Below, one piece after another: positions 1 to 5,041 of a stretch of DNA of 5,276 bases. This stretch comes from DAOTVS01 sp034436375 (GTDB lineage Bacteria; Chloroflexota; Anaerolineae; SpSt-313): contig DAOTVS010000143.1 of NCBI GenBank assembly GCA_034436375.1, forward strand, positions 1 to 5,276, written 5' to 3'. Position 1 is the stretch's first letter. The number at the start of each line of letters is the position of its first letter. Below the pieces are notes generated by a model. It had not been told where the DNA came from. It did not search any database and saw only the letters and a list, made by a program, of their open reading frames with translations. A program made the position numbers and the translations under genes.

Positions 1-2
1 AC

Positions 3-392
3 CGCTTTGTCGCCAATGCCTCCGGCCTGCGCCGGCTGATCGAGAAATACGATCGCAAGCACGTCGCCGCCGTGTGGGACGCCGCCCACAATGCCCTGCA
101 GGGCGAGGATATCGACCTGGCCATCGACCTTGTCTGGGACCATCTCTGCATGGTCAACCTGAAGAACGCTTTCTGGCAGCGCTGCAATGGCCCCGAGGCC
201 GAGGTCGCCCAGTGGAAGGTCTATTGGACCTCCGGCCGCCAGGGCCTGGCCTCCTGGCCGCGCGTGGCGGCCGAGCTCCAGCGGCGGAACTATTGCGGCG
301 TCATCTGCCTGACGGCGGAGTATAGCGACGAGGCGGCCGTTAACCGTCTGATCGCGGAAGATATCGCCTTTGCCCGCTCGCTCTTTGATTAG
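3..392 (+). CDS. Sugar phosphate isomerase/epimerase-like protein (xylose isomerase-like TIM barrel), C-terminal part
   Basis: The reading frame is open from the left edge (first full codon at 3) and ends at TAG 390-392, giving 129 visible residues. The N-terminal half lies outside the window; the GTG at 72 is internal, because the frame is protein-like before it. Seen: a beta-strand followed by VAAVWDAAHNALQGED, matching the Asp/His segment of the family; LCMVNLKN, where many relatives have a metal-binding HLKD-type strand; and GLASWPRVAAELQRRNYCG followed by TAEYSD, matching the usual 'G-x-x-W-x-x-x-x-x-x-L-x-x-x-x-Y-x-G' segment and late Glu strand. Known of the family: AP-endonuclease-2/xylose-isomerase-like barrels isomerise or epimerise sugars, inosose-type compounds or keto-acids in the cytoplasm, usually with a divalent metal. 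Odd: Asn replaces His in the strand normally reading HLKD. It lies in the same direction as the downstream dehydrogenase, 284 nt away across a strong hairpin, so co-transcription is uncertain. The substrate is unknown. Confidence 0.83.
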   Translation, partial: RFVANASGLRRLIEKYDRKHVAAVWDAAHNALQGEDIDLAIDLVWDHLCMVNLKNAFWQRCNGPEAEVAQWKVYWTSGRQGLASWPRVAAELQRRNYCGVICLTAEYSDEAAVNRLIAEDIAFARSLFD

Positions 393-473
393 CACGCAGC
401 TTCGCTTGTTTTGCCCATGAGGCCAATGGGTCCGGGCTTTACGCTTGTGCGCTTGACCGGAACAGAACCTTGA

Positions 474-530
474 GGGGTGGGTTGGCCTGAGCCTGCGGGC
501 CCCGCCCGCAGGCTCAGGTCAACCCACCCC
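474..530. repeat. Long perfect-stem hairpin, candidate transcription barrier
   Basis: Arms 474-499 and 505-530 are reverse complements over 26 bp with a single mismatch (G485 opposite T519, a wobble pair in RNA). C500 can pair with G504, making 27 bp around a 3-nt CCC loop. The stem is very GC-rich. Neither side has a T-run, so it is not a textbook intrinsic terminator. It sits 81 nt after the TIM-barrel gene and about 146 nt before the next start, so it could end or attenuate transcription, protect a 3' end, or be a dispersed palindromic repeat. The pairing is seen directly; the role is inferred. Confidence 0.85.
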
Positions 531-629
531 CTGGGCAAAGCCGGGCGGCGGCAAAGCGGATTAACCCCTCTGCCGGCATGCTTGAGGCAGGGCAGGTATA
601 GCCAGTACAGTTGCCATGATTGGCCCGGA

Positions 630-660
630 CTTGAGGCTCAAGACGTGGGAAGCATATTCT
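630..660 (+). promoter_or_regulatory. Candidate promoter/operator upstream of the 677 gene
   Basis: Positions 630-642 read CTTGAGGCTCAAG, a 13-bp perfect palindrome around a central G. Its TTGAGG (631-636) could be a -35 element, with TATTCT (655-660) as a -10 at 18-bp spacing. Both boxes match the sigma70 consensus only partly. The implied transcript would start about 10 nt before the ATG, which is short. CTTGAGG also occurs at 469-475 and 581-587, so the gap holds three copies of this half-site. A repressor or activator site is plausible but unproven. Confidence 0.28.
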
Positions 661-676
661 GCGGGAGCAGAGCAGC

Positions 677-1651
677 ATGGAAGAGCGCAAAACCGTCCGC
701 ATTGCCATGATCGGCGCCGGCAATATGGCCAACAACGTCCACTATCCCTCGCTGGCCTCCTTTGACGATGTCGAGATCGCCGCTATCTGTGACCTGGACC
801 CTGAACGCCTGCACACCACCGCCAACAAGTATGGCGTCAGCCGGCGCTATATTGACTATCGCCGCATGGTGGAAGAGGTCGCTCCCGACGCAGTCTATGC
901 CATCGGGCAGCCGCACATCATGTACGATATCTGGACCTGGTGCCTGCAGCAGGGCCTCAACCTCTACATCGAAAAGCCGATGGGCATCACGCTGCACCAG
1001 GCGCGCATGCTGGCTCATCTGGCGGAGAAGCACGGCTGCATCACGCAGGTCAGCTTTCAGCGCCGCACCTGCCCTATGGTCGTCCGCCTGCGTGAGGAGT
1101 GCCTCAAGCGCGGGCCGATTGTGCATGCCGTCTGCCGCTTTTACAAGTGCGCCATCACGCCCTACATGGAGGCGCGCGACCACATGCTCGACGACGGCGT
1201 GCACGCTATCGATACCCTGCGCTGGATGTGCGGCGGCGAGGTCACGGCCATCCACAGCGTCACCAAGCGCGTGCAGACCCCTGACATGAACTTTTTCAGC
1301 GCGCTGCTCGAGTTCGATAGCGGCGCCACGGGCATCCTCATGAACAGCTGGACCAGTGGGCGGCGCATCTTTGCCGTCGAGATGCACGCCCCCGGCATCT
1401 GCGCCGAAGCTGAGCATGAGGGTAAGGGCTACCTCTATGCCGACGGTGACACCCGGGGCATCGAGTTTGACGCGCGCCAGGTTGCCGGCTCCAACGATCT
1501 CTACGTGTACGGCGGGTTCCAGGCCAAGAACCGCGAGTTTATCGATTGCCTCAAAACGGGCCGCCGGCCGGGCTCGTGCTTCCAGGACGCCGTCAAGACG
1601 ATGGAAGTGGCGGAAAGGATTCTGGCGCAGGATATGTTACGTAACGAGTAA
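677..1651 (+). CDS. Gfo/Idh/MocA family NAD(P)-dependent oxidoreductase (first of two)
   Basis: This 324-residue cytoplasmic protein has the two-domain plan of the family. The N-terminal Rossmann fold shows strand RIAMIG followed by G13-A-G15-N-M-A18, and an acidic end of strand 2 (AICDLDP, D39) that tends to favour NAD over NADP. E99-K100-P101 is the family EKP motif carrying the catalytic Lys. D172-D-G-V-H176 followed by AIDTLRW gives the catalytic Asp-x-x-x-His at the start of the C-terminal alpha/beta domain. Relatives oxidise or reduce hydroxyls of sugars, inositols and sugar acids. The ATG is preceded by GGGAG (663-667) nine bases upstream, an acceptable binding site. The protein is at the short end of the family range. 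The stop overlaps no gene; the enolase-family gene begins 123 nt later across a foldback element, and the two probably form one transcription unit. The last codons contain the 10-bp palindrome GTTACGTAAC (1636-1645). The substrate is not predictable. Confidence 0.93.
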   Translation: MEERKTVRIAMIGAGNMANNVHYPSLASFDDVEIAAICDLDPERLHTTANKYGVSRRYIDYRRMVEEVAPDAVYAIGQPHIMYDIWTWCLQQGLNLYIEKPMGITLHQARMLAHLAEKHGCITQVSFQRRTCPMVVRLREECLKRGPIVHAVCRFYKCAITPYMEARDHMLDDGVHAIDTLRWMCGGEVTAIHSVTKRVQTPDMNFFSALLEFDSGATGILMNSWTSGRRIFAVEMHAPGICAEAEHEGKGYLYADGDTRGIEFDARQVAGSNDLYVYGGFQAKNREFIDCLKTGRRPGSCFQDAVKTMEVAERILAQDMLRNE

Positions 1652-1653
1652 AA

Positions 1654-1762
1654 CGTAATGCGTAAGGTCGCCGCTGCGGGGTATCCGCTGCTACACCAAC
1701 CAGTGTTGGCGAAAGTGACGTAGAGCAACGTACCCAGCGCTATGGCAGATTTACGCATTACG
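1654..1762. repeat. 109-nt nested foldback element between two genes
   Basis: CGTAATGCGTAA (1654-1665) and its perfect reverse complement (1751-1762) bracket further pairings on nearly the same centre: 1672-1683 with 1731-1739 (imperfect), 1687-1694 with 1720-1726 (one bulge), and CCAAC/GTTGG at 1696-1700 and 1705-1709 around a CAGT loop. The whole stretch can therefore fold as one long interrupted hairpin. It fills nearly the entire gap, starting right after the stop codon of the upstream gene and ending two bases before the Shine-Dalgarno of the next. No target-site duplication is visible. It could be a MITE-like insertion, a dispersed repeat, or an mRNA structure tuning expression of the downstream gene. 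Confidence 0.7.
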
Positions 1763-1763
1763 G

Positions 1764-1770
1764 AAAGGAG
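1764..1770 (+). promoter_or_regulatory. Ribosome binding site that fixes the 1775 start
   Basis: AAAGGAG lies four bases before ATG 1775. An in-frame ATG at 1742 has no purine-rich site in front of it and lies inside the foldback element, so the 11 extra residues it would add are probably not translated. Confidence 0.75.
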
Positions 1771-1774
1771 CCCG

Positions 1775-3181
1775 ATGAACACAACCGATATCCGCCCCAT
1801 CGCCGCCACTCTCTACTTCCTGCCGGTGCAGACGCGCGTGCCGCTCAAGTTTGGCCCGGAGACGCTGACGACCGTGACGTGCGCGCGTGTGCGCCTGACG
1901 GTGACCGACAGCCGTGGCCGCACGGCCGCCGGCTGGGGTGAGACGCCCCTCAGCGTGCAGTGGGTATGGCCCGGCCAGCTTAGCTACGAAGAACGGCACC
2001 TTGCTTTGCAACGCTTCTGCCTCTTGCTCGCCGAAGCCTGGGCCGATTTTGCTGTTATGGGCCACCCCATGGAGGTCGGACACGCCTTTCAGGAGCAGGT
2101 GCTGCCCAACCTGCTGGCGCGCCTGAACCGCGAGCGCGGACCGATGAGTGAGCCCATGCCCTGGCTGGCGGCCCTTGTCTGCTGTTCGGCTTTTGATATC
2201 GCTCTGCACGACGCCTATGGCGTGTTGCATGGGGTGAGCACCTACGATACCTATGGCCCGCCCTTCCTCACCCGCGACCTGAGCGCTTTCCTGGAGCCGG
2301 CAACGGGCGCTGATGTCTCTTTCGCCGGGCGCTACCCGCGCGACTTTTTGACTTTTCCACGTCCGGACCAGCTCCCGGTGTGGCACCTGGTGGGGGGGCT
2401 CGACCCTCTGCAGCCGGAGGATCTCACAGGCGCCGAGCCGCAGGATGGCTACCCCGTGCTCCTGGCCGACTGGATCGCCCGCGACGGACTGCAGTGCCTG
2501 AAGGTCAAACTGCGCGGCAATGACGCTGCCTGGGATTACCATCGTCTGGTCGCCGTGGGTGAGCTTGCCCTGCAGGGCGGCGTCAACTGGCTCTCGGCCG
2601 ATTTCAACTGCACGGTGACCGACCCCGCCTATGTAAACGCCATTCTCGACCGCCTGCTCGCCGAACACCCCCGGATCTATGGCATGGTGCTCTATGTCGA
2701 GCAGCCCTTCCCCTATGACCTGGAGGCCCACCGCATCGACGTGCACTCGGTCTCGGCGCGCAAGCCCCTCTTTATGGATGAGAGCGCCCACGACTGGCGC
2801 CTGGTGCGGCTGGGGCGAGAGTTGGGCTGGTCGGGCGTGGCCCTCAAAACCTGCAAGACGCAGACGGGGGCGCTCCTGGCCCTCTGTTGGGCCAAGGCGC
2901 ACGGCATGACGCTGATGGTGCAGGACCTGACCAACCCCATGTTGGCGCAGATTCCCCATGTGCTGCTCGCGGCCTATGCCGGCACCATCATGGGGGTCGA
3001 GTCGAACGCCATGCAGTTCTACCCGCAAGCTTCGCTCGCCGAAGCGGCGGTGCACCCGGGGCTCTATCGCCGGCAGGGAGGAGCGCTCGACCTCACGACC
3101 CTGGCCGGCCCCGGTCTGGGCTATCGCCTGCTAGAGATCCAGCGGGAGCTCCCGCCAGCCGCAGCGCAGTATGGTTCATAA
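1775..3181 (+). CDS. Enolase-superfamily protein (mandelate racemase/muconate lactonizing type) with insertion
   Basis: This is a 468-residue cytoplasmic protein. Enolase-superfamily enzymes abstract the proton alpha to a carboxylate, using Mg2+, and then racemise, epimerise, dehydrate or cycloisomerise. The residue set of the MLE-like subgroup is complete and correctly spaced: K243-V-K245 on barrel strand 2, D276 (ADFN) on strand 3, E309 (YVEQP) on strand 4, D335 (MDES) on strand 5, and K358 (VALKTCKT) on strand 6. A capping domain occupies roughly residues 1-135, and FDIALHDAYG around D141 is the usual entry to the barrel. Odd: about 100 residues separate D141 from K243, where ordinary relatives have about 50, so an insert of about 50-60 residues (roughly 155-210, rich in Pro and aromatic residues) sits before LPVWHLVGG. 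The usual length is 360-400. Flanking sugar oxidoreductases suggest a sugar-acid or cyclic-polyol-acid substrate. Superfamily membership is firm; the reaction is not known. Confidence 0.91.
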   Translation: MNTTDIRPIAATLYFLPVQTRVPLKFGPETLTTVTCARVRLTVTDSRGRTAAGWGETPLSVQWVWPGQLSYEERHLALQRFCLLLAEAWADFAVMGHPMEVGHAFQEQVLPNLLARLNRERGPMSEPMPWLAALVCCSAFDIALHDAYGVLHGVSTYDTYGPPFLTRDLSAFLEPATGADVSFAGRYPRDFLTFPRPDQLPVWHLVGGLDPLQPEDLTGAEPQDGYPVLLADWIARDGLQCLKVKLRGNDAAWDYHRLVAVGELALQGGVNWLSADFNCTVTDPAYVNAILDRLLAEHPRIYGMVLYVEQPFPYDLEAHRIDVHSVSARKPLFMDESAHDWRLVRLGRELGWSGVALKTCKTQTGALLALCWAKAHGMTLMVQDLTNPMLAQIPHVLLAAYAGTIMGVESNAMQFYPQASLAEAAVHPGLYRRQGGALDLTTLAGPGLGYRLLEIQRELPPAAAQYGS

Positions 3182-3189
3182 CCTGTTTC

Positions 3190-3339
3190 CTTGTAGGGGC
3201 AGGTCTCAGACCTGCCCTGCTTCTCTACCGCGGCGCACCTGCCTCAGGATGCAGATAGGCCGATCCCGGGCATTCTCACGCCATATGGCAGGTGCGCATG
3301 GCGAATGGGCAGGGCGGTTCTGAGGACTTGCCCTACAAG
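3190..3339. mobile_element. 150-nt MITE-like foldback element with 31-nt terminal inverted repeats
   Basis: Positions 3190-3220 and the reverse complement of 3309-3339 match at 25 of 31 positions without gaps; the outermost nine (CTTGTAGGG) are identical. An inner perfect 11-bp inverted repeat, GCGCACCTGCC at 3233-3243 and its complement at 3287-3297, shares the same centre (about 3265). The left terminal repeat is itself palindromic (3197-3206 against 3208-3217). There is no coding potential for a transposase, so any movement would have to be in trans. No clear target duplication flanks it. Similar GTAGGGGCAGGT-type palindromes are common intergenic repeats in some Chloroflexota and cyanobacteria (from memory, not checked). 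It ends 23 nt before the next ATG and may affect its transcription or translation. Confidence 0.6.
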
Positions 3340-3362
3340 CTCTTACGATAGGGTGGTAGCAA

Positions 3363-4511
3363 ATGGATCATGTACGGCTCGGTCTTATCGGCCTCGGAAA
3401 CATCGGCCAGTTTCATGCCCACTATCTGCGCGCGGGGAGCATCCGCCGCGCAAAGCTGGTGGCCGTCTCCGACGCCGACCCTGCGCGTTTGGCAGGCTTT
3501 TCGGACCTGCACACCTTTGCGCGCAGTGAAGATCTGATCGCCTCGGGCCTGGTGGATGCAGTGCTGATCGCCACGCCCCACTACTTCCATACGACCATCG
3601 GCATCGACGCCCTGGCCCACGGTCTGCATGTCTTGGTCGAAAAGCCCATCTCGGTGCACAAGGCCGACGCCGAGCGGCTGCTGGCCGCTCACACGGACCC
3701 CAGGCTCGTCTTTGGCGCCATGCTGCAGACCCGTACCGACCCCTATTTCCGCCGCCTGAAGGGCTTGCTTGCTGCCGGCGAGTTGGGAGAGATCCAGCGC
3801 TTCCAGTGGACCGTCACCGATTGGTTCCGCACCGAAGCCTATTACGCCTCCAGCAGCTGGCGGGCCACCTGGCGGGGCGAGGGGGGCGGTGTGCTGCTGA
3901 ACCAGTGCCCGCATCAGCTCGACCTGCTGCAGTGGCTGTTCGGCATGCCCGCGCGTGTGCATGCCTTTTGCACCCTGGGCAAGTATCATCACATCGAAGT
4001 CGAGGATGAGGTGACAGCCTACCTGGAGTTCGCCCGGGGCGCCAGCGGCGTCTTTATCACCTCCACCGGCGAGGCCCCCGGCTCCAACCGCCTGGAGATT
4101 GCCGGTGACCGGGGACGCATCGTGCTGGAGGGGGGGCGACTCCACTTTACGCGCAATGAGGTGCCGGCGCGCGAGTTCTGCGAAACATCCTGTGAGGCTT
4201 TCGGGCTGCCCGCCGTGTGGGAGGCCGATATCCCTGTGCCACAGGGCGGCCCCCAGCATACTGAGATCACCCAGAACTTTGTCGATGCGATTCTCGATGG
4301 TGTGCCCCTGATCGCGCCCGCCGCTGAGGGCATCCGCGCGGTGGAGCTGGCCAATGCCATGCTCTATTCGTGCTTGCAGAAGCAGACGGTGGAACTGCCC
4401 CTGGATGGCGCCGCCTATGAGCGACTGCTGAACAAGCTGATCGAGCAGTCGACCTTCCAAAAGCAGGTGCGCAGCAGCGTCGTGACCGATATCCACCAGT
4501 CCTTTCGCTGA
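3363..4511 (+). CDS. Gfo/Idh/MocA family NAD(P)-dependent oxidoreductase (second)
   Basis: This 382-residue cytoplasmic protein has an N-terminal Rossmann fold with G10-L-G12-N-I-G15, acidic SDADP closing strand 2, the catalytic E93-K94-P95 motif, and GGGVLLNQCPHQLDLLQW giving N180-x-x-x-H184-x-x-D187 at the start of the C-terminal domain. The Asp of the classical Asp-x-x-x-His pair is Asn here, as in the NQ-x-x-H-x-x-D subgroup often annotated as sugar or inositol dehydrogenases. The C-terminal domain continues through the EVEDEVTAYLEF and ITSTGEAPGSN strands and ends with an ITQNFVDAILDG/AAEGIRAVELANA helix pair typical of the family. The ATG is the only possible start nearby, because an in-frame TAG lies at 3357-3359; the GGGTGG before it is a weak binding site. 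It is clearly not a recent duplicate of the 677 gene. It probably acts on another oxidation state or position of the same substrate family. Confidence 0.95.
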   Translation: MDHVRLGLIGLGNIGQFHAHYLRAGSIRRAKLVAVSDADPARLAGFSDLHTFARSEDLIASGLVDAVLIATPHYFHTTIGIDALAHGLHVLVEKPISVHKADAERLLAAHTDPRLVFGAMLQTRTDPYFRRLKGLLAAGELGEIQRFQWTVTDWFRTEAYYASSSWRATWRGEGGGVLLNQCPHQLDLLQWLFGMPARVHAFCTLGKYHHIEVEDEVTAYLEFARGASGVFITSTGEAPGSNRLEIAGDRGRIVLEGGRLHFTRNEVPAREFCETSCEAFGLPAVWEADIPVPQGGPQHTEITQNFVDAILDGVPLIAPAAEGIRAVELANAMLYSCLQKQTVELPLDGAAYERLLNKLIEQSTFQKQVRSSVVTDIHQSFR

Positions 4512-4663
4512 GAGGAGTATAGCAGTCTGGGCGTCCCGGTGTGTGTCTTCGGTGCACGCCTTATGCAATCGCCTCGCGCCCGGCGGCCGGCGTGTGCGCC
4601 AGACGCTTAGCGCCCATCGAGGAAGAGATCGCCCGCGAGGCGCAGCGCTGGTGGGAGCCGTAG
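4512..4663 (+). pseudogene. Possible decayed C-terminus of an RpiB/LacA-type sugar-phosphate isomerase
   Basis: Directly after the stop at 4511, the same frame reads VPVCVFGARLMQS (from about 4533). This resembles the 'MCLGARV' strand near the C-terminus of RpiB/LacA isomerases. A different frame, from about 4586 to TAG 4661-4663, reads VCARRLAPIEEEIAREAQRW, which resembles the 'RHxRRVxxIxxIE' tail of the same family. The order is right but a frameshift and about 14 missing residues separate the two pieces, and the N-terminal two-thirds is absent. This would fit the remains of an isomerase that once followed the dehydrogenase. The match was made by eye over short segments and could be chance in GC-rich DNA. 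Confidence 0.22.
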
Positions 4664-4739
4664 AGATGCGCTGGTGGTGCGTGTAGCAAGGATCGAGATG
4701 GATCTTGCGCGCAGCCGCAGAGGACGCGGAGGGGACGGT

Positions 4740-4781
4740 ATGAAACCGCTCAGCAAAGAGATCCTGCCGGAGGCCTTTTAA
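4740..4781 (+). pseudogene. 13-codon ORF with strong ribosome binding site, possibly the start of a dead gene
   Basis: GGAGGGGA (4728-4735) precedes ATG 4740 by four bases. The peptide is MKPLSKEILPEAF, ended by TAA 4779-4781. The same frame then stays open to a TAA at about 4953-4955, beginning NISHTDFHSGNRLAV, but runs through the long hairpin. It could be the beginning of a gene killed by a nonsense mutation, a short leader peptide, or chance. No family is recognised. Confidence 0.2.
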
Positions 4782-4795
4782 AACATCAGCCACAC

Positions 4796-4816
4796 CGATT
4801 TCCACAGTGGGAATCG
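4796..4816. promoter_or_regulatory. 21-bp near-perfect palindrome, candidate operator
   Basis: CGATTTCCAC (4796-4805) and GTGGGAATCG (4807-4816) are reverse complements except for one position, around a central A. The size and odd symmetry suit a dimeric regulator of the LacI or GntR kind, which often control sugar loci, but the downstream DNA has no intact gene on this strand. It could equally be a small stem. Confidence 0.25.
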
Positions 4817-4881
4817 ACTGGCAGTAACTTGGTTGCCTTGCCGGGTCTATGGCTCCGCAACCGCCCGGCGTTGGACCTTTA

Positions 4882-4943
4882 GGAGGGTGTTGCAGCCCAT
4901 TTTGCCGCTCCTCGGAGCGGCAAAATGGGCTGCAATACCCTCC
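4882..4943. terminator. 29-bp hairpin between convergent genes, possible bidirectional terminator
   Basis: Arms 4882-4910 and 4915-4943 are reverse complements over 29 bp with one mismatch (G4889 opposite A/T-side position 4936, a G-T wobble), closed by a CTCG loop whose outer bases can pair. It lies about 370 nt after the dehydrogenase stop and about 100 nt after the end of the permease on the other strand, where a bidirectional terminator would be expected. There is no T-tract on either side, so it is not a canonical intrinsic terminator. Its architecture matches the 474-530 hairpin but the sequence does not. Confidence 0.5.
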
Positions 4944-5041
4944 CCACATCCTTAAAGGAGGCTGCCGGATTTGAGCGAAGCAGGTTGCCCGGCGATTACA
5001 TGACCGGTGTTCTGACTCAGTACCTGCGAAAGGAACACTCT

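Larger units (their letters stand above)
4512..5041. other. 530-nt stretch without an intact gene, between convergent genes
   Basis: No convincing complete coding sequence is seen on either strand. It holds the possible isomerase remnant (4512-4663), a purine-rich GCAGAGGAC/GCGGAGGGGAC imperfect direct repeat around 4717-4736, a 13-codon ORF (4740-4781), a palindrome (4796-4816), a weaker stem pairing 4840-4845 with 4864-4869, a long hairpin (4882-4943), and a good AAAGGAGG at 4954-4961 that leads only to a 10-codon TTG ORF (4971-5003). The mix of translation signals without genes suggests decayed coding DNA. Confidence 0.6.

Noticed and set aside
474..530. Classic intrinsic terminator
   Set aside because: The hairpin is strong but no T-run follows on either strand, so it is listed as an inverted repeat with possible barrier function.
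477..710. 77-codon plus-strand frame across the first gap
   Set aside because: Encodes the hairpin arms and overlaps the start of the dehydrogenase; no ribosome site and no family resemblance.
638..1417. 259-codon open frame on the minus strand
   Set aside because: It lies antisense to the firmly identified dehydrogenase at 677-1651; its composition is His/Ala/Arg/Asp-rich low-order sequence typical of antisense frames in GC-rich genes.
1680..1740. tRNA-like look of the stems in the second gap
   Set aside because: No T-loop consensus, no anticodon-arm geometry and no acceptor stem of the right size; better explained as a foldback.
1742..1774. Earlier ATG for the enolase-family gene
   Set aside because: No Shine-Dalgarno, lies within the foldback element, and ATG 1775 has AAAGGAG directly upstream.
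1751..3055. 434-codon open frame on the minus strand
   Set aside because: Antisense to the enolase-family gene whose catalytic motifs are all on the plus strand; no recognisable domain in the antisense product.
3333..4949. 538-codon open frame on the minus strand
   Set aside because: Runs antisense through the second dehydrogenase, the decayed gap and the hairpin; no domain pattern, and such long antisense frames are expected at this G+C.
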